6,656 bases of DNA from Betaproteobacteria bacterium (lineage in GTDB: Bacteria; Pseudomonadota; Gammaproteobacteria; Tethybacterales; Tethybacteraceae): assembly GCA_026710225.1 (NCBI GenBank), contig JAPORI010000146.1:1-6656 (forward strand), given 5' to 3'. The first letter of the stretch is position 1, and each line of letters begins with the position of its first letter. Below the pieces are notes generated by a model. It made no database searches. It saw nothing but the letters and a program-made list of their open reading frames with translations, and was not told the origin of the DNA. Shown in pieces: positions 1-5,581 of this stretch. The translations under genes were made by a program, and so were the position numbers.

Positions 1-5
1 CGAGA

Positions 6-11
6 TACACT
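6..11 (+). promoter_or_regulatory. possible -10 element of the tRNA-Ser promoter
   Basis: TACACT at this position matches four of six bases of the sigma-70 -10 consensus. It would place transcription start near position 18, about 25 bases before the mature tRNA. The stretch just after it is GC-rich, as in stable-RNA promoters. The matching -35 would lie outside the window, so this is tentative. Confidence 0.25.
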
Positions 12-42
12 AGGACTAGGGTGCAGCAAATGCGCTCCTTGC

Positions 43-133
43 GGAGAGATGGCCGAGCGGTCGAAGGCGCACGCTTGGAAAGCGTGTATACGTCACAAGC
101 GTATCGAGGGTTCGAATCCCTCTCTCTCCGCCA
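43..133 (+). tRNA. tRNA-Ser, anticodon GGA
   Basis: A complete class II (long variable arm) serine tRNA. The acceptor stem pairs GGAGAGA (43-49) with TCTCTCC (123-129) over 7 bp, followed by discriminator G130 and an encoded CCA at 131-133. The anticodon stem is CACGC (70-74) with GCGTG (82-86). The seven-base loop 75-81 carries anticodon GGA at 77-79, reading UCC and UCU. A long variable arm (about 87-105) contains a short stem, and the T arm pairs GAGGG (106-110) with CCCTC (118-122) around the TTCGAAT loop. tRNA-Ser genes are common integration targets, which matters because phage-type regulators follow. No second copy of the tRNA 3' end is visible in the window. No intrinsic terminator follows: a T-run (134-138) precedes, rather than follows, the nearest hairpin. 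Confidence 0.97.
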
Positions 134-219
134 TTTTTCCGGCCGGATTCCCGGCTAGCGGTTCCAATATGCGGAGCATCGTCTCCGGCAGCAGGAGCGC
201 CTTTCCGCGGCCGGTTGTG

Positions 220-834
220 CTATTCGATATGGCTTTCCCATCTGGCAAGATGCGCCTGTATTTGCGCAGCCATGCCCTTGCAGACCTCGCCGCCGGCCTG
301 GCAACTTGCCGCGAACATGATCAGCCAGGATTCGCTGCCTCTAATCGGGATGCGATCGGTGCGACCCAGATAGAGAGCAAAGGCGATTTCGACCTTGTTG
401 GCATCAAAGCCGTGGATGCGTGCCAGTTCGGCTGCCGATATCGGCAGGATGTTCAGGCCGTGCCGGTCAAGCAGCGAGAAACGCTTGGCAGTCTGCCGGC
501 AGCGGCGGAGAATGTCGATTATGCACAATTCGTGGGCGTTGGGCTTGCGCGGCTTTATCGGATGCGGTCGCTTGGCGGTCAGCGGCGGCAGCGGCGTTTT
601 GTCCGGATTCCTCTTCAGGCCGAGTGAGACCGCGGCCCGATGGGCATTGCCGCGCATTCCGGCAACTCGTCCATATAGCAGATCGCGGATGGGATTGATG
701 CTCACTCCGATGCGATCGGCAAACTCGCGGTGGGAAAGTCCGCTTTCAGCAAGCAGCCGGCGCGCCCGCCGCAAAGAGGCGGGGCTAAAATATGGGGAGG
801 AATTTTTTCCATATTTTTTCCGCATATTTCCCAT
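220..834 (-). CDS. phage-type helix-turn-helix regulator, BcepMu gp16-like
   Basis: A 204-residue basic protein, probably a DNA-binding regulator. Residues about 31-74 form a helix-turn-helix region (LSHREFADRIGVS) followed by a motif (R-G-N-A-H-R-A-A-V-S-L-G-L-K) that I associate with the BcepMu gp16 family of Mu-like phage proteins; that match is from memory. A proline- and basic-rich linker (about 78-100) leads to a C-terminal region (101-204) with four cysteines (104, 112, 178, 185) that I do not recognise. That region makes the protein much longer than a simple Cro/Ner-like regulator. The start at 834 is the longest option; an in-frame ATG at 825 is equally plausible, and neither has a good ribosome binding site. 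The gene is divergent from the CI-like repressor, and its first 15 or so codons overlap the repeat cluster, so it is probably controlled there. Its 3' end points toward the tRNA, 86 bp away. Confidence 0.72.
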   Translation of the reverse strand: MGNMRKKYGKNSSPYFSPASLRRARRLLAESGLSHREFADRIGVSINPIRDLLYGRVAGMRGNAHRAAVSLGLKRNPDKTPLPPLTAKRPHPIKPRKPNAHELCIIDILRRCRQTAKRFSLLDRHGLNILPISAAELARIHGFDANKVEIAFALYLGRTDRIPIRGSESWLIMFAASCQAGGEVCKGMAAQIQAHLARWESHIE

Positions 835-835
835 A
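791..835. promoter_or_regulatory. repeat cluster, likely operator for the divergent regulators
   Basis: On the minus strand three tandem units begin with TATG and run into GGAAA: TATGGGAAA (835-827), TATGCGGAAAAAA (826-814) and TATGGAAAAAA (813-803). TATGGGG on the plus strand (791-797) faces the first unit, giving an outer inverted repeat centred near 813. The cluster lies in an AT-rich island within GC-rich DNA and covers the first codons of the minus-strand regulator. Tandem and inverted half-sites beside divergent repressor genes are typical of operators. Which protein binds here is inferred, not shown. Confidence 0.45.
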
Positions 836-844
836 GAGTAGGAA

Positions 845-873
845 ATTATACATTATTCAATGAAAAAATCCAA
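845..873 (-). promoter_or_regulatory. promoter of the BcepMu gp16-like regulator
   Basis: Reading the minus strand, a perfect TATAAT lies at 850-845. A partial -35, TTGGAT (873-868), sits exactly 17 bp upstream. Predicted start of transcription is about 838-839, only 4-5 bases before the ATG at 834 and about 14 before the ATG at 825, so the message would be nearly leaderless if translation begins at 834. The -35 lies inside codons 3-5 of the divergent repressor gene. Confidence 0.55.
847..852 (+). promoter_or_regulatory. possible -10 of the CI-like repressor gene
   Basis: TATACA here would put transcription start at about 859-860, on the ATG itself. That would give a leaderless message, as known for lambda cI made from PRM. 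No good -35 is found 16-18 bp upstream, and the only Shine-Dalgarno-like bases (AGGA, 839-842) are too far from the ATG. The element overlaps the -10 of the opposite promoter, so the two promoters could not be occupied together. Confidence 0.35.
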
Positions 874-1558
874 AAAACAGAAAACTTCCGACAGGATCTG
901 GGCAAAGCGCATCATGTCGCTGATCGAGGAGGAATTTGTCTCGGTGGCCAAGTTTTCCGACGTTACCGGAGTTGCCAAGGACATGGTCTACTCGTATCTG
1001 AACGGTTCCTCGACTCCCGGTGGCGCCAAGTTGCTCGAGATCGCCGATGCAACCGGAGTGAGTCTGGATTGGCTGGCCGGTCGGCCGGGCGCGGCCCGGG
1101 AGTATGGCGACCGACACATGCTTGCTTCGATCTCGGCGGGCATTGCCGAGGTCAGCGGTCTGCTGCCGGTGCCTCGCTACGATATCGAAGCCAGAGACTC
1201 CGGCGGGGCCGAACTGGTTGAAAGGAGTGACGATGAAAAGTGGCTGTGGATATCGCGCAATTGGGCTGATCGCTATGGCCAGGCGAATCTGGCGATCATC
1301 AAGACGGTTGGCGACAGCATGCTGCCGGCGATCGAGCCGGGCAATCTGCTGCTGTTCAACAAGGGCGAGAAATCACGCGGCGAAGGAGTGCGGGTGGTGC
1401 GGATGAACGAGGGGTTGGTAATCAAGCGCTGCGAGCCGCGTCCGAAAGGCGGCATCTGGATGGGCAGCGACAACGAAATCTACGCGCCGTTTGTCGCTGA
1501 GGCCGGTGAGTTCGAGGTGCTCGGCTCGGTATTGGCAACGATCAAGATGTGGGAGTAG
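860..1558 (+). CDS. CI/C2-like repressor, XRE HTH plus S24 (LexA-like) domain
   Basis: A 232-residue transcriptional repressor of the phage CI/C2 type. A lysine-rich N-terminus is followed by an XRE-family helix-turn-helix at about 28-50 (FSDVTGVAKDMVYSYLNG) and the usual following segment (LLEIADATGVSLDWLAG, 58-74). The C-terminal half (about 102-232) is an S24/LexA-like dimerisation domain. It has the catalytic serine in GDSMLPAI (Ser153) and a lysine in GLVIKRCEP (Lys189); the 36-residue spacing fits the Ser-Lys dyad of LexA (37 apart). The cleavage site is unusual: where Ala-Gly or Cys-Gly is expected, about 35-39 residues before the serine, the sequence is D-S-G-G-A-E (113-118). It may therefore resist RecA-triggered self-cleavage. 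The gene is divergent from the gp16-like regulator and overlaps the 3' end of aroA by 17 bp. Confidence 0.9.
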   Translation: MKKSKKQKTSDRIWAKRIMSLIEEEFVSVAKFSDVTGVAKDMVYSYLNGSSTPGGAKLLEIADATGVSLDWLAGRPGAAREYGDRHMLASISAGIAEVSGLLPVPRYDIEARDSGGAELVERSDDEKWLWISRNWADRYGQANLAIIKTVGDSMLPAIEPGNLLLFNKGEKSRGEGVRVVRMNEGLVIKRCEPRPKGGIWMGSDNEIYAPFVAEAGEFEVLGSVLATIKMWE

Positions 1559-2855
1559 GCCCGGACGGGTGGATCTTCCAGCCGGCGGCCGCGGCGTGCT
1601 GGTCAAAGCCGGGAAATGAGGTGGCAACATTGGCGCAGTCGCTGATTCTTACCTCCCGATCACAGCATAGCGCCAGCGTCGCTCCAGCCATCGCAATGCG
1701 GTGATCGCCTTGCGAATCCACTTCGCCGCCAGTCGGCTGGCCACCTTCTACAACGATGCCATCCGGCTTCTCCTGACAGGCTATCCCCAGATTGGCCAGC
1801 AGCGCCGCCATTGCCGCGATGCGATCCGATTCCTTGGCGCGCAGTTCGGCGGCGCCAGAGACGATGGTGGTGCCGGATGCGGTGGCTGCGGCGGCCAGCA
1901 GCACCGGCAACTCGTCGATCGCGGCCGGGACCTCGGCGGCACCGATCTCGATACCGCGCAACGGTTCGGCGCGCACCCGGATGTCGGCTACCGGTTCTTC
2001 GCCGATCTTTTGCTGATTGACGATCTCGATGTCGGCACCCATCCGCCGCAGCAGTTCGAGTGCACCGGTACGGGTTGGATTGATGCCGACTTCCCTGAGC
2101 AGCAAGTCGGATCCCTTGACCATGCTCGCGGCGGCGACGAAGAAGGCGGCCGAAGACGGATCGGCCGGAATGCTCATTTGCACCGGCTGCAGGGCCGGAC
2201 AGTTTTGCACATGGACAACCTGTCCGTTGCGGGTTACCTGAGCTCCGAATGCCGGCAGCATCCGCTCGGTGTGATCGCGGCAAGGTGCCGGTTCGATCAC
2301 GGTCGCACCGTCCTCGGCAACCAGGCCGGCGAGCAGCACCGCCGACTTGACCTGGGCGCTGGCTACCGGCATTTTGTATTCGATCGAGGCGAGACCCTTT
2401 ACCGCCTTGACGGTGATCGGCGGTGTGCCGGCCGCGGTGGTGGCAATTTCCGCACCCATCTTGTTGAGTGGTTCGGCTATCCGGCCCATCGGCCGCCGGC
2501 TCAGCGATGCGTCGCCGGTAAGCACGCAGTCGATCCCCCGGCCGCAGATCAATCCGGCCAGCAGCCTGATCAGGGTGCCGGCGTTGCCGCAGTATATCGG
2601 TGCTGCCGGCGAGAGCGGCTGCCGACAGCCGGTGATCTCCAGCCGCGCTCCCTGCCGGCTGGTCTGCGCACCCAGCGCTTCGATGGCAGCAATGCTGTGC
2701 AGGACATCCTCGCCGAGCAATGGCTGCTCGATTACGCTGCTTCCCTGCGCCAGGCCGGCGAGCAGCACCGCCCGGTGCGAAATCGACTTGTCGGACGGCA
2801 CCCGCAATTCGCCGCGCAACGGTTTGGCGGCCGGTTCGGCGATCCAGCTACTCAT
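1542..2855 (-). CDS. aroA: 3-phosphoshikimate 1-carboxyvinyltransferase (EPSP synthase)
   Basis: Joins shikimate-3-phosphate and phosphoenolpyruvate to make EPSP in the cytoplasmic shikimate pathway. From the ATG at 2855 the protein is 437 residues, normal for the family. This start overlaps the tyrA stop by 8 bp and places the conserved SDKSISHRA motif (Lys23) near the N-terminus; an ATG at 2963 would add an unrelated 36-residue shadow of tyrA. Visible motifs are GNAGT (90-94), RPMGR (121-125), SAQVK (166-170), RDHTE (193-197), NPTR (259-262), the catalytic Asp314 in AIDELP, KESDR with Glu342, and GDHRIAM (383-389). SAQxK, RxHxE and NxTR are three of the four motifs used to define class II EPSP synthases. 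The fourth (GDKX) is SDKS here. It is the last gene of the operon, translationally coupled to tyrA. Confidence 0.97.
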   Translation of the reverse strand: MSSWIAEPAAKPLRGELRVPSDKSISHRAVLLAGLAQGSSVIEQPLLGEDVLHSIAAIEALGAQTSRQGARLEITGCRQPLSPAAPIYCGNAGTLIRLLAGLICGRGIDCVLTGDASLSRRPMGRIAEPLNKMGAEIATTAAGTPPITVKAVKGLASIEYKMPVASAQVKSAVLLAGLVAEDGATVIEPAPCRDHTERMLPAFGAQVTRNGQVVHVQNCPALQPVQMSIPADPSSAAFFVAAASMVKGSDLLLREVGINPTRTGALELLRRMGADIEIVNQQKIGEEPVADIRVRAEPLRGIEIGAAEVPAAIDELPVLLAAAATASGTTIVSGAAELRAKESDRIAAMAALLANLGIACQEKPDGIVVEGGQPTGGEVDSQGDHRIAMAGATLALCCDREVRISDCANVATSFPGFDQHAAAAGWKIHPSGPTPTS

Positions 2856-3732
2856 CGAATTTTTGCTCGGCAAGCCAGCTGTTGCGCAGTTCGCGCACCC
2901 GGCCAAACAGTTGATGCAGTTTCTCGGCATCCTGATTCTCGATCGCCTGACGCAGATCTTCAAGACGAGCGCAGTAGTGATCGAGAGCGGCGATTATGTT
3001 GCCAGCGTTTTGCAGGCAGATATCGCGCCACATGTCCGGATTCGAACTTGCAATGCGGGTGAAGTCGCGAAAGCCGCTGGCTGCGAACTGGCGCATTTGC
3101 TCCGCGTCCGGCGAGTTGAACAGGCTCTCGACCAGTGCGTAGGCAAGCAGATGGGGAAGGTGACTTACTGATGCGAACAGCCGGTCGTGTTCGCAGGAGT
3201 CCATCCTTTCGATCTGGCCGCCGGCAGCGCTCCACAATTGCTCGGCTCTAGCCAGCGCCGCCGGATCGGTTTGCGCATCCGGGCAGACGATTACCTGCCG
3301 GTTGGCGAAAAGATCGGCGCGGGCGGCGGTCACTCCGGACAGTTCAGTGCCGGCGATCGGGTGACAGGCGACGAAGCGCCGGTAGCGCTCGCCGAGAATT
3401 TCCGCGGCCTGGGCGGTGATTTGCCGCTTGCTGCTGCCGGCATCGAAGATCACTTGCGCCGTCTCCAGCGCACCGGCGCTCTCGGCGGCGGCCAGTGCCC
3501 GGGCAAAGGCACCCGGCGGCGTTGCGATCAACACCGCGCTGCATTCAGCCAGAGCGGCAAGATCGCCGCTGGCGGCATCGGCGGCTCCCAACTCAAGCGC
3601 CTGCCGACAGGCTTCGCTGCTGCTGTCGGAGGCGATTATTTTTTGCCCCGAGCTTCGCAGGGCCAGGGCGAAGGATCCGCCGATGAGCCCGATGCCGAGT
3701 ACGCCGATTGGCTGGTTGGCGGTAGTGCTCAT
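2848..3732 (-). CDS. tyrA: prephenate dehydrogenase
   Basis: Oxidatively decarboxylates prephenate to 4-hydroxyphenylpyruvate for tyrosine synthesis, in the cytoplasm. The protein is 294 residues, a stand-alone TyrA without a chorismate mutase or ACT domain. The N-terminal Rossmann fold shows GIGLIGGS (13-20), with Asp36 at the end of the second strand, which suggests NAD+ rather than NADP+ preference. The catalytic region has ACHPIAGTE (His124 the likely catalytic histidine), and SHLPH (190-194) follows in the helical dimerisation domain. The ATG overlaps the hisC stop in a 4-bp ATGA junction, and the stop lies inside the start of aroA, so translation is probably coupled on both sides. In many relatives tyrA and aroA are fused or adjacent; here they are separate but overlapping. 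No clear ribosome binding site precedes the start. Confidence 0.96.
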   Translation of the reverse strand: MSTTANQPIGVLGIGLIGGSFALALRSSGQKIIASDSSSEACRQALELGAADAASGDLAALAECSAVLIATPPGAFARALAAAESAGALETAQVIFDAGSSKRQITAQAAEILGERYRRFVACHPIAGTELSGVTAARADLFANRQVIVCPDAQTDPAALARAEQLWSAAGGQIERMDSCEHDRLFASVSHLPHLLAYALVESLFNSPDAEQMRQFAASGFRDFTRIASSNPDMWRDICLQNAGNIIAALDHYCARLEDLRQAIENQDAEKLHQLFGRVRELRNSWLAEQKFDE

Positions 3733-4817
3733 CGGCGCTGTACCGGCAGCAGTTGCAGAAACCTTTCGTTGTCGGCTTCGGTGCCGACGGTTACCCGCAG
3801 CCAGTTGGGCAGTCCGTATTCATCGATGCGACGCACCATCACCCCTCCGGCGGCGAGCTGATCAAAAACCGCTGCCGAATCTTCGGCGGCAAAGGCAATG
3901 AAATTTGCCTGTGAGTTCATGGTCTGATAGCCGCGGTTGGCCAGTCCGGCGGCCAGTTGACTGAGACCGGCGCGGTTGGTTTGCTGCGAGAGTGAAACAT
4001 GTTCGTGATCGGCAATCGCCGCGGTTGCGGCAGCTTGGGCGAAGGCGTTTACCCGGAAAGGCTGCCCGACCAGATTGAGCAGCTGGCAGATTTCGTCGCA
4101 GGCGATTGCATAGCCGACGCGCAGGCTGGCCAGACCGTGAATCTTGGAAAAGGTGCGGGTGACGAGCAGGTTTTCCCGCGCCAGCGCCGCACCCGGCATC
4201 AACTCGGCCGGCTCGCCGGCGTATTCTTGATAGGCTTCGTCCAAGACTATCAGCACCCGCTCCGGTACCTTGGCGATGAAGTTGTTGATTGCATCGGCAT
4301 CGTGCCAGCTGCCGGTCGGATTGTTGGGATTGGCGACGAACACGATTGCGACATCCGGATCATCGGCCGCTGTTGCCATCGCGTCCAGATCATGTCCGAA
4401 CCTGGCTGTGGCAACTGCAACCGGCTCGCCGCCGCAGGCAATACAGGCGCGCCGGTAGAGTACGAATGCGTGTTCGGACATTACCGCCTTGCGCCCCGGG
4501 CGCAGGGCGAGTTGGGCGGCAAGCATGATCAACTCACCGGATCCGTTGCCGCACACGATGTTGGCGGCCGCCACCCCGATTTGCTCGCCAATTGCCGCGC
4601 GCAGCCGGCTGGCCGATGCATCCGGATAGGTGTGCAATGGCGGCGGCTCGGCAAGCACATTGAGGGCGGCGCGGCCGGCGCCGAGCGGATTTTCGTTGGC
4701 GGAAAGCTTGAGCGCTGCGCCGCCTGCGGCATTTTCCGGCGGCGGCTTGCCGGCCGTATAGGGCTCGATCGCAGTGAGGGCCGGATCGATGTTGTCGATA
4801 AAGCGCTTGGCGTTCAT
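3729..4817 (-). CDS. hisC: histidinol-phosphate aminotransferase
   Basis: PLP-dependent class I/II aminotransferase that converts imidazole acetol phosphate to histidinol phosphate using glutamate. The protein is 362 residues. Visible motifs are LSANENPLG (38-46), NPNNPTG (163-169), the PLP-ring aspartate in VLDEAY (Asp193), the Schiff-base lysine in TFSKIHGLASLRVGY (Lys225), and the C-terminal substrate arginine in NWLRVTVG (Arg341). Paralogues beside tyrA and aroA often transaminate aromatic keto acids as well, so this enzyme may serve both histidine and tyrosine/phenylalanine synthesis; that dual role is inferred from position. It is joined by ATGA overlaps of 4 bp to hisA upstream and tyrA downstream, giving tight co-expression. 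Confidence 0.96.
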   Translation of the reverse strand: MNAKRFIDNIDPALTAIEPYTAGKPPPENAAGGAALKLSANENPLGAGRAALNVLAEPPPLHTYPDASASRLRAAIGEQIGVAAANIVCGNGSGELIMLAAQLALRPGRKAVMSEHAFVLYRRACIACGGEPVAVATARFGHDLDAMATAADDPDVAIVFVANPNNPTGSWHDADAINNFIAKVPERVLIVLDEAYQEYAGEPAELMPGAALARENLLVTRTFSKIHGLASLRVGYAIACDEICQLLNLVGQPFRVNAFAQAAATAAIADHEHVSLSQQTNRAGLSQLAAGLANRGYQTMNSQANFIAFAAEDSAAVFDQLAAGGVMVRRIDEYGLPNWLRVTVGTEADNERFLQLLPVQRR

Positions 4818-5545
4818 TGCAGCAGTTTCGCCTTACGGGCAACATCGGCATAGTCGATCTTGCCCTCATAAATTGCCTTGCCGATGATCACGCCGGCGAT
4901 TTTCAGTTGCGCCAACTGCGCCAACTCGTCAACATGCGCGAAGCCGCCACTGGCAAAGACCGGGCATTCAACAGCCGCGGCCAGTTGCGCGGTTGCCTGA
5001 TGATTGGAGCCAGCCAGCATCCCGTCGCGGTTGATGTCGGTGTGGATGATCCCCGCGCAGCCGGCAGCCTCAGCGCGCTGAGCCAGCTCAAGTGGATCAG
5101 CGCGGCTGCTTGCCAGCCAGCCGTCGCTGGCAAGCTTGCCGGAGCGGGCATCGAGACCGAGCAGGATTTGCCCGGTGAATTTTGTGCAGGCGCTGCGGAA
5201 GAATTCGAAATCGGCGATTGCCGAACTGCCCAGAATCAGCTGGGATGCGCCAGAGTCGATCGCATCGCTGAGACTGGCCATACTGCGCAGGCCGCCACCG
5301 AGCTGGATGGTGGCGCCACCGGCATCAGCAGCGCGGGCGATTTTTCTGATCGCCGGGCGGTTTTGCGGTTGGCCGTCCTTGGCGCCGTCGAGATCGACGA
5401 CATGGATCCGGGTTGCACCGGCGGCAACGAAGCGCTCCACTACCTGCTCGGGATCGGATGAATAGTCGGTGCGCCGGGCAAAGTCGCCCTGCTGGAGACG
5501 GACGCAGACTCCGTCGCAAAGATCGATTGCCGGAATCGCTAGCAT
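4814..5545 (-). CDS. hisA: ProFAR isomerase (phosphoribosylformimino-AICAR-P isomerase)
   Basis: Catalyses the Amadori rearrangement of ProFAR to PRFAR, the fourth step of histidine synthesis, in the cytoplasm. The 243-residue protein has the HisA/HisF (beta-alpha)8 barrel signatures: the first catalytic aspartate in IPAIDL (Asp8), VVDLDGAKDG (49-58), phosphate-binding QLGGGLRS (81-88), LILGSSA (103-109), the second catalytic aspartate in LLGLDAR (Asp132), HTDINRDGMLAGSN (168-181), and FASGGF plus VIIGKAIYEGK in the last strands. HisA-type features (IPAID at the N-terminus, TDINRDG) separate it from HisF. hisA normally lies in a his cluster beside hisH and hisF; here it precedes hisC in an aromatic operon. 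A 36-bp gap separates it from the DUF4124 gene upstream, and there is no strong ribosome binding site. Confidence 0.96.
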   Translation of the reverse strand: MLAIPAIDLCDGVCVRLQQGDFARRTDYSSDPEQVVERFVAAGATRIHVVDLDGAKDGQPQNRPAIRKIARAADAGGATIQLGGGLRSMASLSDAIDSGASQLILGSSAIADFEFFRSACTKFTGQILLGLDARSGKLASDGWLASSRADPLELAQRAEAAGCAGIIHTDINRDGMLAGSNHQATAQLAAAVECPVFASGGFAHVDELAQLAQLKIAGVIIGKAIYEGKIDYADVARKAKLLQ

Positions 5546-5581
5546 TGCAGGCCGGTTGCCAAATGGACAGAAAAGATGCGC

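Larger units (their letters stand above)
220..1558. mobile_element. putative phage-derived regulatory module (remnant or domesticated)
   Basis: Two divergent regulators, one CI/C2-like and one resembling BcepMu gp16, flank a short AT-rich control region. This is the layout of a temperate-phage immunity switch. The pair sits immediately downstream of tRNA-Ser and abuts aroA, a position where aromatic supraoperons normally continue into cmk and rpsA. No integrase, transposase, structural gene or attachment repeat can be seen, so calling it a prophage remnant is inference. It could equally be a stable chromosomal regulator pair. Confidence 0.4.

Noticed and set aside
35..46. CTCC-TTGC-GGAG pairing of the tRNA leader with the acceptor strand
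   Set aside because: Four base pairs involving bases needed for the acceptor stem; likely chance.
108..133. attachment site duplication from the tRNA 3' end
   Set aside because: I looked for a second copy of the T-arm/acceptor sequence in the window and found none, so island boundaries cannot be drawn.
139..156. GCCGG-ATTC-CCGGC hairpin after the tRNA as a terminator
   Set aside because: The T-run (134-138) is before the stem, not after it, and no T-run follows on either strand in the direction of transcription.
172..187. CGGAG/CTCCG hairpin downstream of the gp16-like gene as a terminator
   Set aside because: The stem is only 5 bp and no T-run follows on either strand.
49..627. 192-codon open frame on the + strand
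   Set aside because: It begins inside the tRNA and runs antisense to the gp16-like regulator; its first residues are translated tRNA sequence.
395..841. 148-codon open frame on the + strand opposite the gp16-like regulator
   Set aside because: It is Arg/Ser-rich shadow sequence, whereas the minus strand encodes a recognisable helix-turn-helix and the G-N-A-H...LGLK motif.
1578..1602. CCAGC/GCTGG hairpin past the repressor stop as a terminator
   Set aside because: It lies within aroA coding sequence, has a poorly paired interior and no T-run.
2856..2963. N-terminal extension of aroA from an ATG at 2963
   Set aside because: The extra 36 residues are the out-of-frame shadow of the tyrA C-terminus. 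The family's N-terminus fits the ATG at 2855.
1701..3062. 453-codon open frame on the + strand
   Set aside because: It is antisense to aroA and tyrA, both of which show complete catalytic motifs. Its product is low-complexity and resembles no family, as expected of a shadow frame in GC-rich DNA. The same applies to the frame at 2347-3171.
3999..4853. 284-codon open frame on the + strand
   Set aside because: It is antisense to hisC, whose motifs are intact, and there is no recognisable domain.
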